Assembly (NCBI GenBank): GCA_902785605.1
Contig: CACZZL010000003.1
Coordinates: forward strand, 1 to 64,000
DNA: 64,000 nucleotides
DNA from: an uncultured Bacteroidales bacterium
GTDB lineage: Bacteria > Bacteroidota > Bacteroidia > Bacteroidales > Paludibacteraceae
Reading direction: 5' to 3'
Both the position numbers and the translations under genes were made by a program. A model generated the notes under the pieces. The model worked only from the letters and a program-made list of their open reading frames with translations, made no database searches and was not told the origin of the DNA. Numbering within the stretch: the stretch's first letter is position 1; each line of letters opens with the position of its first letter. Shown in pieces: positions 15,649 through 25,449 of the stretch.

Positions 15649-16898
15649 ACCGTGGTCACTCCGACCAAGCGGTCGTAGCGCGAACCGAACGGACGGAACC
15701 AGACGAGAATCGTATAATCGTTCTCCGTCTGCCAATAACTACCATCCACACGTTGGGTGGTAGTTTTGTTAATGGCTAATGGCGAATGGTTATTGGCTAA
15801 CGTCTCTTTGGGTACAAACCAGAACTGGTAGTCGTAGCCGCCTTGTTTGACGAGCGAGGTGAGCCAGTAGCACTTGGCTTCGGTGTCGTACTCCATGCGG
15901 TTACGAAGCGTCATCTCGTTGTTGAACAGGTCACCGCCGACGTAGAGTGCACCATCGAAGAACGGCTTGTCCATGGGAAGTGTCCAGTGTACCCACATGT
16001 ACTCGGCTTCGGTATCGGAATCGTTGGTACGCTCGGCATTGACCACAAAACGGCCGTCCGAATCGTACTCATGGATGTATTGCCCTTGGGTGATCTCGTT
16101 CGGGAAGAGGACGACGTGGTAGTCCCCGTTCTCATGGAAGACGCGGTCGATACCGTAACCGGCATAGAAACAGGAGAATGCATCGAAGTGATGGTACTCG
16201 TTCGTGCCTTCGAAGATGAGGTTCTTATTATTGACATACCGCAGCTTGCCGGGTTCGACGAAAGTGGCTTGCGTGATGGTGCGGCGGTTGTCCTGCCGGT
16301 TGTTCTGCAGCACGTCGATGCGTACCTCTTGCGGGTCGCGCAGGTCCAAAGCAGCGGTGTTGAGGTTGATGTCGAGTTGCTGGTACCGGCCGTTGAACTC
16401 GATGTCGGTATGCGAGCGCACGTTCGCCTCAATGGACACAAGCGGCTCGACGACGTAGAAGACGATACTCGCGATACGGTTATCGGGATTGCCGTCCTCA
16501 TAGACGGAGAGTTCGTATGCCCCACTCTTGGTGAGCTGCATGTCGTCGTTGGGGAAGTCGAAGCGGTAATGCGTATATTCGCGGCTGGTGTTGATCGAGT
16601 GCTCGTAATCCGTGATTTCCTGGGTCGTGAAACCACGGAGGTACTCGCCGGAGAGCAGATCGGATTGGAGCATTCGGATGCTGTAGGTGTAGAAATGCAC
16701 GTCATGACTCATCTCGTCGAACGAGATATGGAGCGTGTTGTCAGGGTCAGAGCCATCCACGATACCGTTTTCCAGCACGAGCACACGACGCTCGACCCGC
16801 AGGGTACGGATCTGCTCCTTATAAGTACGTACGCACGTCTGCGCGTAGGCGCACGAGGCGAGCGCAAAAAAGAGAACTATGAACGCAATTTTCTTCAT
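15636..16898 (-). CDS. Type IX secretion system plug protein (DUF5103)
   Basis: A 420-residue periplasmic protein with signal peptide (1-19). Its N-terminal domain (about 30-155) shows the T9SS plug signature: LHISFDEM, HFYTYSIRMLQSDL, YLRGF, DYEHSINTSREYTHYRFDFPN, SGAYELSVYEDG. The second half is beta-rich, with QNNRQDNRR and a WFVPKE segment. In Flavobacterium the Plug protein closes the SprA translocon when no cargo is present. Its presence implies a T9SS in this organism, in line with the sorting-like tails of the endonucleases and the 2282-residue protein. A short-word tract (15770-15801) encodes NNHSPLAINK near the C-terminus. Single gene, own promoter. Confidence 0.85.
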   Translation of the reverse strand: MKKIAFIVLFFALASCAYAQTCVRTYKEQIRTLRVERRVLVLENGIVDGSDPDNTLHISFDEMSHDVHFYTYSIRMLQSDLLSGEYLRGFTTQEITDYEHSINTSREYTHYRFDFPNDDMQLTKSGAYELSVYEDGNPDNRIASIVFYVVEPLVSIEANVRSHTDIEFNGRYQQLDINLNTAALDLRDPQEVRIDVLQNNRQDNRRTITQATFVEPGKLRYVNNKNLIFEGTNEYHHFDAFSCFYAGYGIDRVFHENGDYHVVLFPNEITQGQYIHEYDSDGRFVVNAERTNDSDTEAEYMWVHWTLPMDKPFFDGALYVGGDLFNNEMTLRNRMEYDTEAKCYWLTSLVKQGGYDYQFWFVPKETLANNHSPLAINKTTTQRVDGSYWQTENDYTILVWFRPFGSRYDRLVGVTTVVSR

Positions 16899-16907
16899 TT
16901 ACGCCTG

Positions 16908-16937
16908 CAAAATTACAAAAAATATACCAAAGTACAA
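16908..16937 (-). promoter_or_regulatory. Promoter of the T9SS plug gene
   Basis: Minus strand: TTGTACTTTGG (from 16937) and TAATTTTG (16915-16908), spacing 22. A weaker variant of the shared promoter, back to back with the tRNA promoter. Confidence 0.55.
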
Positions 16938-16955
16938 AATATTTTCGCAAAAAAT

Positions 16956-16986
16956 TTGCGTATATCAAAAAAAAGCAGTACCTTTG
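16956..16986 (+). promoter_or_regulatory. Promoter of tRNA-Thr
   Basis: TTGCGTATATC (16956-16966) and TACCTTTG (16979-16986), 23-base register. Start near 16993, about 25 bases before the mature tRNA. Confidence 0.8.
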
Positions 16987-17017
16987 CATCCGCTTTTGAC
17001 AAAAAGCACACGATCTT

Positions 17018-17070
<53 letters not shown>

Positions 17071-17090
<20 letters not shown>

Positions 17091-17217
17091 CTAAAAGGAA
17101 CCTTCGGGTTCCTTTTTCACTTCCTAGGACTCTCACTCGGGGGTTCTTATCTCGCTCGCGCTCGAACGATTATTGTGACGGGTCACAATTTTCGAGTCCG
17201 GGAAGTGGCTCTAAAAG
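17071..17217 (+). repeat. 27-base direct repeat of the tRNA-Thr 3' end
   Basis: Bases 17071-17097 (T-loop to acceptor end plus CTAAAAG) recur without mismatch at 17191-17217. The 93 bases between include the first terminator and a perfect 8-base inverted repeat ATTGTGAC-GG-GTCACAAT (17172-17189). Each copy is followed by its own terminator. This looks like an attachment-site duplication left by an integrated and lost element, or the relic of a second tRNA gene. Confidence 0.8.
17093..17117 (+). terminator. Terminator of tRNA-Thr
   Basis: AAAAGGAACC-TTCG-GGTTCCTTTT stem with a UUCG-type loop and T-run. Confidence 0.85.
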
Positions 17218-17242
17218 AGAAGGTTTCGGCCTTCTTTTTTTG
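17218..17242 (+). terminator. Second terminator after the duplicated tRNA fragment
   Basis: AGAAGG-TTTCGG-CCTTCT followed by seven Ts. It sits at the same distance after the second 27-base copy as the first terminator does after the true tRNA, but its stem sequence is different. Confidence 0.8.
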
Positions 17243-17249
17243 TATATAA

Positions 17250-17291
17250 CTGCCATTTTGGCAGTAGGAGTTGCTTTGGCATAGGATTTGT
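17250..17291 (+). promoter_or_regulatory. Candidate control region of groESL
   Basis: A perfect inverted repeat CTGCCA-TTT-TGGCAG (17250-17264) is followed by TGGCATAGGATTTGT (17277-17291). The latter keeps the GG and TTG positions of a sigma-54 -24/-12 element (TGGCAC-N5-TTGC) with the right spacing, but with T for C at two places. No CIRCE element and no shared -33/-7 promoter are seen before groES. Assignment is tentative. Confidence 0.4.
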
Positions 17292-17330
17292 CATTAATTA
17301 TTTGGAAAATAATTTTAAACAAGATATACT

Positions 17331-19237
<1,907 letters not shown>

Positions 19238-19260
19238 TAAAGGCGAAAGGTTATAGTTTT

Positions 19261-19295
19261 AAAAAAAATCGGCACGTGAAAGTGTCGATTTTTTT
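19261..19295. terminator. Bidirectional terminator between groEL and dnaA
   Basis: A-rich arm plus ATCGGCAC (19268-19275), loop GTGAAA, and GTGTCGAT (19282-19289) with a T-run. It works on both strands; the dnaA stop codon (19294-19296) lies in its A/T flank. Confidence 0.85.
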
Positions 19296-20658
19296 ATGCC
19301 TTGATGGCAGCTTGCAGTTGGGCAATGTGCTGTCGGAGAACAGGATCGAATTCGAGTTGCTCGTTAACCAGCGAGATGGAGTGCAACACTGTTGCGTGGG
19401 TACGTTTGCCCATCTTGTATCCGATCTCGTTGAGAGAGCTGTTGGTCATTTCTTTGCTCAGATAGAACGCTATATGACGTGCGTTGGCGATCTCGCGTGC
19501 GCGAGTTGAGGAAAGAAGCAGTTTCTCCGAGAGGTTGAAATGGTTCGCAACCGCCGTGATGACGTCTCCCACCGTTGTTTGTTTCTGGTGAATAGTCACG
19601 ATATGACTAATCACTTGTTCTGCCAGTTGCAGATCGATCTCGCGGTCGGTGAGTGTCGAGTGGGCCAGCAAGGATGCGAGTACACCCTCGAGGTCTCGTA
19701 CGGACTCGCTGACGTTCTGCGCGATGAAGTTGACCACATCGTCGTTGAGCACGATACCGTCGCGACGCATCTTAGCGAGCAGGATGTTACGACGCAGCTC
19801 ATAATCAGGCCGTTTGACTTCGGCCGACAGACCCCATTTGAAACGGGTGAGCAGTCGTTCTTCGATGTCCTTGAGTTCAATCGGCGGACGGTCGGAAGTG
19901 AGAATGAGTTGTTTGCGGCTCTGCTGTAAATAATTGAAGATGTGGAAGAACGTATCCTGTGTTCCTTTGAGTCCCGCGAAGTACTGGATATCATCCATGA
20001 TGAGCACGTCAATGGACTGGTAGAAATTGAGGAAGTCAGGGATACGGTTGTTCTTCGCTGCGTCCTGGTATTGCAACTTAAACGTGTTGGCGCTTACGTA
20101 TAGTACGCGCATTTGCGGATTGAGCGCACGGACTTGGTTACCGATGGCGTTGGCGAGGTGGGTTTTTCCTACTCCGCTGCCGCCATAGATGAACAGCGGG
20201 TTGAACGCGGTCGATCCCGGTTGCTTGGCGATGGCCAGACCAGCGGTACGCGCCAGTTTGTTGGGTTCTCCGGCTACGAACGAGTCGAAGGTATAGAGCG
20301 CGTTGAGTTGGGTGTCGAAGGACGGCATCACACGCTGGTTAGGCATGGCCATTTGCGGTTGGTTATGCGCAGCTGTGGACGGAAGACTGGTTCCCGCGCC
20401 GGAGGTTGAATCAATCAACACCCGGTATTCCAGACGTGTTCCCTGACCAAACACGCGGAAGATTGCCGCGGAAAGCAGAGGGATATAATTCTCCTCGATA
20501 TACTCCGCCACAAACTGCGACTTAACCTGCAGCACTAACACCCCATCAGCAAACTGCAACGGCACAATAGGAGCGAACCAGGTCTGGTACGCGCTGCTCG
20601 TCAGGTTGTCAGCCAAGATGGTCTGACATTGAGCCCATTGTTGTTGAATCGTTTGCAT
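19294..20658 (-). CDS. dnaA: Chromosomal replication initiator DnaA
   Basis: AAA+ protein that binds DnaA boxes and opens oriC. The 454 residues hold an N-terminal domain I (1-80), a short linker (about 85-115), and the ATPase domain with Walker A GGSGVGKT (149-156) and Walker B IMDDIQYF (Asp212-Asp213). The C-terminal DNA-binding domain carries the signature GKRTHATVLHSI. It has its own promoter about 90 bases upstream. Only one DnaA box is seen nearby. Confidence 0.97.
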   Translation of the reverse strand: MQTIQQQWAQCQTILADNLTSSAYQTWFAPIVPLQFADGVLVLQVKSQFVAEYIEENYIPLLSAAIFRVFGQGTRLEYRVLIDSTSGAGTSLPSTAAHNQPQMAMPNQRVMPSFDTQLNALYTFDSFVAGEPNKLARTAGLAIAKQPGSTAFNPLFIYGGSGVGKTHLANAIGNQVRALNPQMRVLYVSANTFKLQYQDAAKNNRIPDFLNFYQSIDVLIMDDIQYFAGLKGTQDTFFHIFNYLQQSRKQLILTSDRPPIELKDIEERLLTRFKWGLSAEVKRPDYELRRNILLAKMRRDGIVLNDDVVNFIAQNVSESVRDLEGVLASLLAHSTLTDREIDLQLAEQVISHIVTIHQKQTTVGDVITAVANHFNLSEKLLLSSTRAREIANARHIAFYLSKEMTNSSLNEIGYKMGKRTHATVLHSISLVNEQLEFDPVLRQHIAQLQAAIKA

Positions 20659-20749
20659 ATATATATATTATATAAGGTGTTATTTGTTTTTCGTTTTGAG
20701 CGATAAAAAATCCGGGCAATTTTACCCGAAAGTTTTTCAAAAGCGAGTG

Positions 20750-20780
20750 CAAAGGTACTGCTTTTTTTTGACATATGCAA
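20750..20780 (-). promoter_or_regulatory. Promoter of dnaA
   Basis: Minus strand: TTGCATATGTC (20780-20770) and TACCTTTG (20757-20750), 23-base register. Predicted leader about 85 bases. Confidence 0.8.
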
Positions 20781-20947
20781 ATTTTTCAAAAATACAAAAA
20801 AATGTGCATAATCGTAACTAACGCATTTTCAGGAGGTTAAATTGAAGTACTTGAAAAACAGTTTTTTAGCAATTTTTGGGGTATACTAACTGACTGATTT
20901 TTAGGAGTTTTGAATTGCACAATAGGGAAATGAATTTTTGTTAATAA

Positions 20948-20984
20948 AATGCGTAACATGCTTATTGTCTGCATGCTACGCATT
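20948..20984 (-). terminator. Terminator hairpin of the amidase-MCE operon
   Basis: AATGCGTAACATGC (20948-20961) pairs with GCATGCTACGCATT (20971-20984), one mismatch or wobble, loop of 9. On the minus strand it is followed by TTTTATT, a moderate T-run. Confidence 0.65.
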
Positions 20985-21053
20985 GTTGAAAATTATTGCT
21001 GTTTAGAATATCTACAAATAGTGGAACAATTTGTCAAACACCATTTGGGACAT

Positions 21054-21965
21054 TTATTTATCATTTTTTCCGAACACAGACACGTTGATGTAGCGTTTGG
21101 GGTTGGCCTTGATGTCGGTGATGAGCGAATCGGCGGAGAGGATGGTCGCGTCGAGGTGCTCGTAGAGTTTTTTGTTATAGAGCAATTGACCGACTGTTCC
21201 TTCGGCCGAGCGCACGTCCGTGAGGAGGATATTGACTCCTTCCATTGCGGTATCAACACGTGCGATGGTAGCCGGCAGATTGGCCTGTTTGAGGTCGGCT
21301 ACGACGGTGTTGAGGTTAGCGACTGCCGTATCGGCATTGTTCACAATACCAGGCACTTGGTATGCCATGAGGTGTTTGAGTTCGGACGAAACGGAAGTCA
21401 GATCGGAAGACACGCGATCAACGTTGGTGAGGGTCGATTGGAGGTGATCACCGTCCAGTTGGTTCTGGAGTTGCGCCACGAGCGAGTCGACATCCTGAAT
21501 AGCCTGATCGACATGCACGAGCAGTTCGCCTTGGAGCGACTCCATGAGTCCCGGCACGTAGGTGGTGGGGAGATAGGAATCGTGCTCTATAGGCGAAAGA
21601 TTATCGGCTAAAGGCGAATGTTCCGGAAATTGGAGTTCAACAGCCATGCCGCTGAGCAGACCGTCGGCTACGAGCGCCATGCGGGTACCTTGCGGGAGCT
21701 GGATATCCTTGTTGATCGCGATCTCAACGGAGAAGGCGCTGTCCTGTGCAAAATCGTACTCGATAGTGTGCACATGTCCCACTTTGTGTCCGTTGATATA
21801 GACCGCAGCCTGTTCTTCGAGTCCGTGGAGATGGGCAAAGCGGCCGTGGTAGGCGTTGGTTGGCGAGAAGATGTTGATGCCCTTGAGGAAATTGAATCCG
21901 AAGAAGAGCAGGAAGAAGCATACTACGGCCAGCACACCTATTTTTATTTCACGTTTGTATTTCAT
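21054..21965 (-). CDS. MCE/MlaD family lipid-transport protein
   Basis: A 303-residue protein with one N-terminal membrane anchor (about 10-28), followed by an MCE domain (about 35-115; AVYINGHKVGHV, LPQGTRMALVADGLLSGMAVELQF). A long helical region follows (about 150-290) with Leu/Val-rich heptads typical of periplasmic lipid tunnels. It probably carries phospholipids between membranes as part of an Mla/MCE system; the ATPase and permease genes are not adjacent here. Residues around 115-125 (SPLADNLSPIEH) come from a short-word tract (21589-21620). Seven bases separate it from the upstream amidase gene. Confidence 0.9.
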   Translation of the reverse strand: MKYKREIKIGVLAVVCFFLLFFGFNFLKGINIFSPTNAYHGRFAHLHGLEEQAAVYINGHKVGHVHTIEYDFAQDSAFSVEIAINKDIQLPQGTRMALVADGLLSGMAVELQFPEHSPLADNLSPIEHDSYLPTTYVPGLMESLQGELLVHVDQAIQDVDSLVAQLQNQLDGDHLQSTLTNVDRVSSDLTSVSSELKHLMAYQVPGIVNNADTAVANLNTVVADLKQANLPATIARVDTAMEGVNILLTDVRSAEGTVGQLLYNKKLYEHLDATILSADSLITDIKANPKRYINVSVFGKNDK

Positions 21966-21972
21966 ATGAAGC

Positions 21973-23004
21973 TTATTTTTTGACAGTTATGATCCAGCAA
22001 TCGGGGAACAGTTTCTTGACTTCCGGCAGTTGTTTTGCGACGTTGGCGCGGTCGGTGTCAGCTGCGGTGTAGTACTTGTACCAATCGCCCACTTGCATGC
22101 ATTCGCAGGTCAGTCCTTTGAGTTGCGGGTCGTTGGGTTGAAGCGACACTTTGGACGCACAGACCTGAATGGCATAATAGGTGATAGGTGAGAGGTTAGA
22201 GGTTAGAGGTGCCGGTTGCGGAGCCGGAACCGTATCGATCTCGGCTTGGCGAACAGCCTGACGGTGGGTATAGGCGCCGAAGGCGTTGACGATGGCTTGT
22301 GCCATTTGGGTCATGGACGTCTCTTTGTTGAGGAATTTCTCTTCATCGGGATTCGAGATGAATCCCATCTCGAACAGGATAGAAGGGCATGCCGTCTTGA
22401 GGAGCACCCAGAAAGCGGCTTGGCGCACACCTCGGTCCTCGCGGTTAAGGTGTCCGACGAAGCGGTTCTGCACTTGGGTGGCGAACTGAAGGGATTGGTC
22501 CATGTAACTGTTCTGCATGAGTTCGAACATGATGTAGGAGTCAATGGAATTGGGATCGAATCCCTGGTAGGTCGTTTTGTAATCCGACTCGAGTTTCATC
22601 ACGGCATTCTCTCGCATAGCTACATCGAGGTTGGCCTCCATCTTCTCGGTTCCGAGAATGAAAGTCTCCACACCGCAGGGAACCTTGGATTCGGCCGAGT
22701 TGGTATGGATAGAGATGAACAGGTCGGCATTCGCTTTGTTGGCTATGTCGGCACGCTGTTGGAGCGGAATGAAAACGTCGGTCGAACGGGTATAGACGAC
22801 CTTGACGTCGGGATATTGCTCTTTGAGCAACTGTCCGATCTTGAGTACGAGTTTGAGGTTGAGATCTTTCTCTTTGGAGACCTTACCGACAGCCCCAGGG
22901 TCCTTGCCGCCATGTCCGGCATCAAGCACCACGGTGTAGTTGGTCTGTGCCATCATCGGCAGGGCCAGTACGAGTACAAACAGTATATAGAGGTATTTCC
23001 GCAT
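21973..23004 (-). CDS. N-acetylmuramoyl-L-alanine amidase with SPOR-like C-terminus
   Basis: A 343-residue periplasmic Amidase_3 that cleaves the amide bond between muramic acid and the stem peptide. The signal peptide (1-19) precedes VLDAGHGGKDPGAVG (zinc His and adjacent residues, about 24-38). ISIHTNS (zinc His) and FEMGFISNPDEE (catalytic Glu) follow. The last about 70 residues (YYAIQVCASKV to CWIITVKK) look like a SPOR peptidoglycan-binding domain. A longer frame opens at 23133, but the -7 box lies at 23029-23036, so the start at 23004 is used. The linker (LTSNLSPIT) is encoded by a GGTTAGAGG tract (22182-22211). First gene of an operon with the MCE protein. Confidence 0.92.
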   Translation of the reverse strand: MRKYLYILFVLVLALPMMAQTNYTVVLDAGHGGKDPGAVGKVSKEKDLNLKLVLKIGQLLKEQYPDVKVVYTRSTDVFIPLQQRADIANKANADLFISIHTNSAESKVPCGVETFILGTEKMEANLDVAMRENAVMKLESDYKTTYQGFDPNSIDSYIMFELMQNSYMDQSLQFATQVQNRFVGHLNREDRGVRQAAFWVLLKTACPSILFEMGFISNPDEEKFLNKETSMTQMAQAIVNAFGAYTHRQAVRQAEIDTVPAPQPAPLTSNLSPITYYAIQVCASKVSLQPNDPQLKGLTCECMQVGDWYKYYTAADTDRANVAKQLPEVKKLFPDCWIITVKK

Positions 23005-23028
23005 AATACGCCAAATTAAAATTCGCTG

Positions 23029-23036
23029 CAAAGGTA
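23029..23036 (-). promoter_or_regulatory. -7 box of the amidase promoter, -33 region overwritten
   Basis: TACCTTTG on the minus strand, 25 bases before the start at 23004. The expected TTGCRYATRTC 23 bases upstream is missing; that place is occupied by GGCGAAAGG-type words (23041-23077). Confidence 0.5.
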
Positions 23037-23040
23037 CAAA

Positions 23041-23077
23041 AAAAGGGTGAAAGGAGAAAGGCGAAAGGCGAAAGTTG
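23041..23077. repeat. GGTGAAAGGAGAAAGGCGAAAGG tract between divergent promoters
   Basis: Four consecutive 7-9-base purine-rich words lie exactly where the -33 element of the amidase promoter should be. The divergent relA/spoT promoter 50 bases away is intact. Confidence 0.7.
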
Positions 23078-23127
23078 GCCACTTTGTAGCTAAAAATGCA
23101 TTTTTTTTCAAAATTATGTGCGCGCGC

Positions 23128-23158
23128 TTGCACATGTCATTTTTTTTTTGTAATTTTG
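23128..23158 (+). promoter_or_regulatory. Promoter of the relA/spoT gene
   Basis: TTGCACATGTC (23128-23138) and TAATTTTG (23151-23158), 23-base register, start near 23165. It excludes the in-frame start at 23047. Confidence 0.8.
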
Positions 23159-23178
23159 CCGCGATTTTGACTTGTCCT

Positions 23179-25437
23179 ATGCAACCGAGTGAGTTTACAC
23201 AAGAAGAGGAGTTGATGATCCAACGCGAGTTTGAGGCGTTGTTAGACGATTATGCGCATACGCCCCACCGTCAAAAAGTGGAGTTGATCACGCACGCGTT
23301 TAATTTCGCGCACAAGGCGCATTACGGTGTTCGTCGTTTGAGTGGCGAACCGTATATCATGCATCCTCTTGCTGTCGCGCGCATTTGTGTGCGTGAGATT
23401 GGTTTGGGCAGCACGAGTATCTGTGCGGCGTTGTTGCATGACGTAGTGGAGGACACCGATTATACGGTGGAAGATATCCAGGGCTTGTTCGGTGACAAGA
23501 TTGCGCAGATTGTGAGCGGCTTGACCAAGATCAGCGGCGGTGTGTTCGGTGATCAGGCGAGTGAGCAGGCGGAGAATTTCCGTAAGTTGTTGCTGACCAT
23601 CAGTGATGATATCCGCGTGGTGCTGATTAAGATTGCCGACCGTTTGCACAACATGCGTACGCTGGGTTCGCAGCCGAAGGACAAGCAGTACAAGATAGCC
23701 GGCGAGACGCAGTATATCTATGCGCCGTTGGCTCATCGCTTGGGTCTGTTCCCGATTAAGACAGAGTTGGAGGACCTGAGTTTCAAATACGAGCATCCCG
23801 AGACTTGGAATGAGATACACGACAAACTGGAAGCGATTAAGGACAAGCAGTTCGAGAGTTTCGAAGTGTTCGCCCAGCCTATTCGTGAGCGTCTGACGAG
23901 CATGGGTTACACGTTCACGCTCAAGGCGCGCGTCAAGACCGCTTATTCGATTTGGAAGAAGATGATGGCCAAGCAGTGTGCGTTTGAGGACGTGTACGAT
24001 CTGATGGCCGTTCGTATCATCTTCACGCCGAACGAGTCGATGAGCGAGAAGGACCAGTGTTGGATGATCTACTCCGCGATCACGGAGTTATACCGTCCTC
24101 ACCCGGAGCGTATTCGCGATTGGATCTCCACGCCGAAAGCGAACGGCTACGAGGCCTTGCACGTGACGGTGATGGGTAATAACGGCGAGTGGATTGAGGT
24201 GCAGATTCGTACCGACCGCATGCACGAGATTGCCGAACACGGTTATGCAGCGCATTGGAAATACAAGACCGGCGAAGCGGACGACTCGGAGTTGGACAAG
24301 TGGATTCAGGCCATTAAGGAGATCTTGGCTCACCCGGATAAGGATGCGATGGAGTTCCTGGGCACGTTCAAGTTGAATCTGTTCGCGCAGGAAGTGTTCG
24401 TGTTCACGCCGCAGGGTGAGATCAAGACGATGCCGCTGGGTTCGACAGCTTTGGATTTTGCGTTCATGCTGCACTCGAAGTTGGGTGAGCATTGTATCGG
24501 CGCCAAGGTCAACCACTCGCTGGTTCCGCTATCGTATCAGTTGAAAGGCGGTGATCAAGTTGAGATATTGACGTCCAACAGCCAGCATCCCGAGAAAGAG
24601 TGGTTGAGCATGGTGACGACGGCGAAAGCAAGGAACGGACTCAATCAATATTTCCACCGAGAAGAACGTCGTTATGCCAAGCATGGCGAGCGGCTTGTGG
24701 AGGATGCAATCGCGATGGATAAGGACCTTGTCGGCAAGAACGACATGGTTTTGGCACGGTTATTGAAGCATTATGATTTGAGTCAACCGGCCGAGTTGTA
24801 TCTGCAAGTAGGACAGGGCCTGATTCGGCTTGATAACCTACACGAGATCATCTATCCCAAACGCGGCTGGCGGTCGTATATTCCGTTCTTTGGCAAGAGT
24901 GAGGAAGAGAAAGAGACGAAAGGCGAACGGATAGAGGCGAAAGGCGAAAGGTTAGAGGCGAAAGAGGCGAAAGAGAAGAAGAAAGGGCCGAAAGCGATTG
25001 TGCTGACGGATGAGAATTTGGGCAAGGAGTATTTTTTGAGCAACTGCTGTCATCCGATTCCGGGCGATGAAGTGCTGGGATACATGGACGAGAAGGGCAA
25101 GATGCATATTCATAAGATTGACTGCCCGGAAGCGAATCTGTTGAAGACCAGTTACGGCAAGCGGATCTATTCGGCGACCTGGAACACCCATCGTGTACAG
25201 TCGTTCGTGGAGACGGTGGAATTGAAGGGTATTGACCGATTCGGTGTGTTCATCCACGTGCTGCAAGCCATCACGACGGATTTTCACATCAACATTCGTT
25301 CGATCAATATATCGAGTGAGGACGGCATCTTCCAAGGAACGATGGAGTTGTATGTGTACGACCGATCGGAATTGGATGCGTTGTTCAAAGCGATTCGAAA
25401 GATTAATGACATTAAAGAAATACGAAGAATAAGTTAA
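23179..25437 (+). CDS. Bifunctional (p)ppGpp synthetase/hydrolase RelA/SpoT
   Basis: Makes and degrades the alarmone (p)ppGpp. From the start fixed by the promoter, the product has 752 residues. The HD hydrolase domain has MHPLAVA (His62) and HDVVEDTDY (His87-Asp88). The synthetase domain has YSIWKKMMAK, DVYDLMAVRIIF and a YEALHVTVMG segment. A TGS domain (VFTPQGEIKTMPLGSTALDFAFMLH) and a C-terminal ACT domain follow. The intact HD motif suggests hydrolase activity. Between TGS and ACT, a charged insert (ETKGERIEAKGERLEAK, then KEKKK) is encoded by a short-word tract (24911-24990). Confidence 0.95.
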   Translation: MQPSEFTQEEELMIQREFEALLDDYAHTPHRQKVELITHAFNFAHKAHYGVRRLSGEPYIMHPLAVARICVREIGLGSTSICAALLHDVVEDTDYTVEDIQGLFGDKIAQIVSGLTKISGGVFGDQASEQAENFRKLLLTISDDIRVVLIKIADRLHNMRTLGSQPKDKQYKIAGETQYIYAPLAHRLGLFPIKTELEDLSFKYEHPETWNEIHDKLEAIKDKQFESFEVFAQPIRERLTSMGYTFTLKARVKTAYSIWKKMMAKQCAFEDVYDLMAVRIIFTPNESMSEKDQCWMIYSAITELYRPHPERIRDWISTPKANGYEALHVTVMGNNGEWIEVQIRTDRMHEIAEHGYAAHWKYKTGEADDSELDKWIQAIKEILAHPDKDAMEFLGTFKLNLFAQEVFVFTPQGEIKTMPLGSTALDFAFMLHSKLGEHCIGAKVNHSLVPLSYQLKGGDQVEILTSNSQHPEKEWLSMVTTAKARNGLNQYFHREERRYAKHGERLVEDAIAMDKDLVGKNDMVLARLLKHYDLSQPAELYLQVGQGLIRLDNLHEIIYPKRGWRSYIPFFGKSEEEKETKGERIEAKGERLEAKEAKEKKKGPKAIVLTDENLGKEYFLSNCCHPIPGDEVLGYMDEKGKMHIHKIDCPEANLLKTSYGKRIYSATWNTHRVQSFVETVELKGIDRFGVFIHVLQAITTDFHINIRSINISSEDGIFQGTMELYVYDRSELDALFKAIRKINDIKEIRRIS
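24911..24990 (+). repeat. Intragenic GGCGAAAGGTTAGAGGC tract in relA/spoT
   Basis: Nine or more 6-10-base words (AGGCGAAAGG, GGCGAACGG, GGTTAGAGG) keep the frame and encode a Lys/Glu/Arg-rich linker of about 25 residues. It is the longest intragenic example in the window. Confidence 0.85.
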
Positions 25438-25449
25438 AAACATTAAGTT

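Larger units (their letters stand above)
20659..21053. other. 395-base non-coding region upstream of dnaA
   Basis: The region contains, from left to right: an alternating TA stretch beside the dnaA start; a CGGG/CCCG hairpin in the leader (about 20712-20727); the dnaA promoter; one sequence matching TTATNCACA on the minus strand (TGTGCATAA, 20803-20811); A/T-rich sequence; and the terminator hairpin of the MCE operon. A cluster of DnaA boxes, as expected for oriC, is absent. No small gene is evident. Confidence 0.6.

Noticed and set aside
20803..20811. oriC next to dnaA
   Set aside because: Only one DnaA box, no cluster and no AT-rich unwinding element of the usual form.
23047..23178. N-terminal extension of RelA/SpoT from 23047
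   Set aside because: The promoter at 23128-23158 lies inside it, and the first part is a repeat tract.
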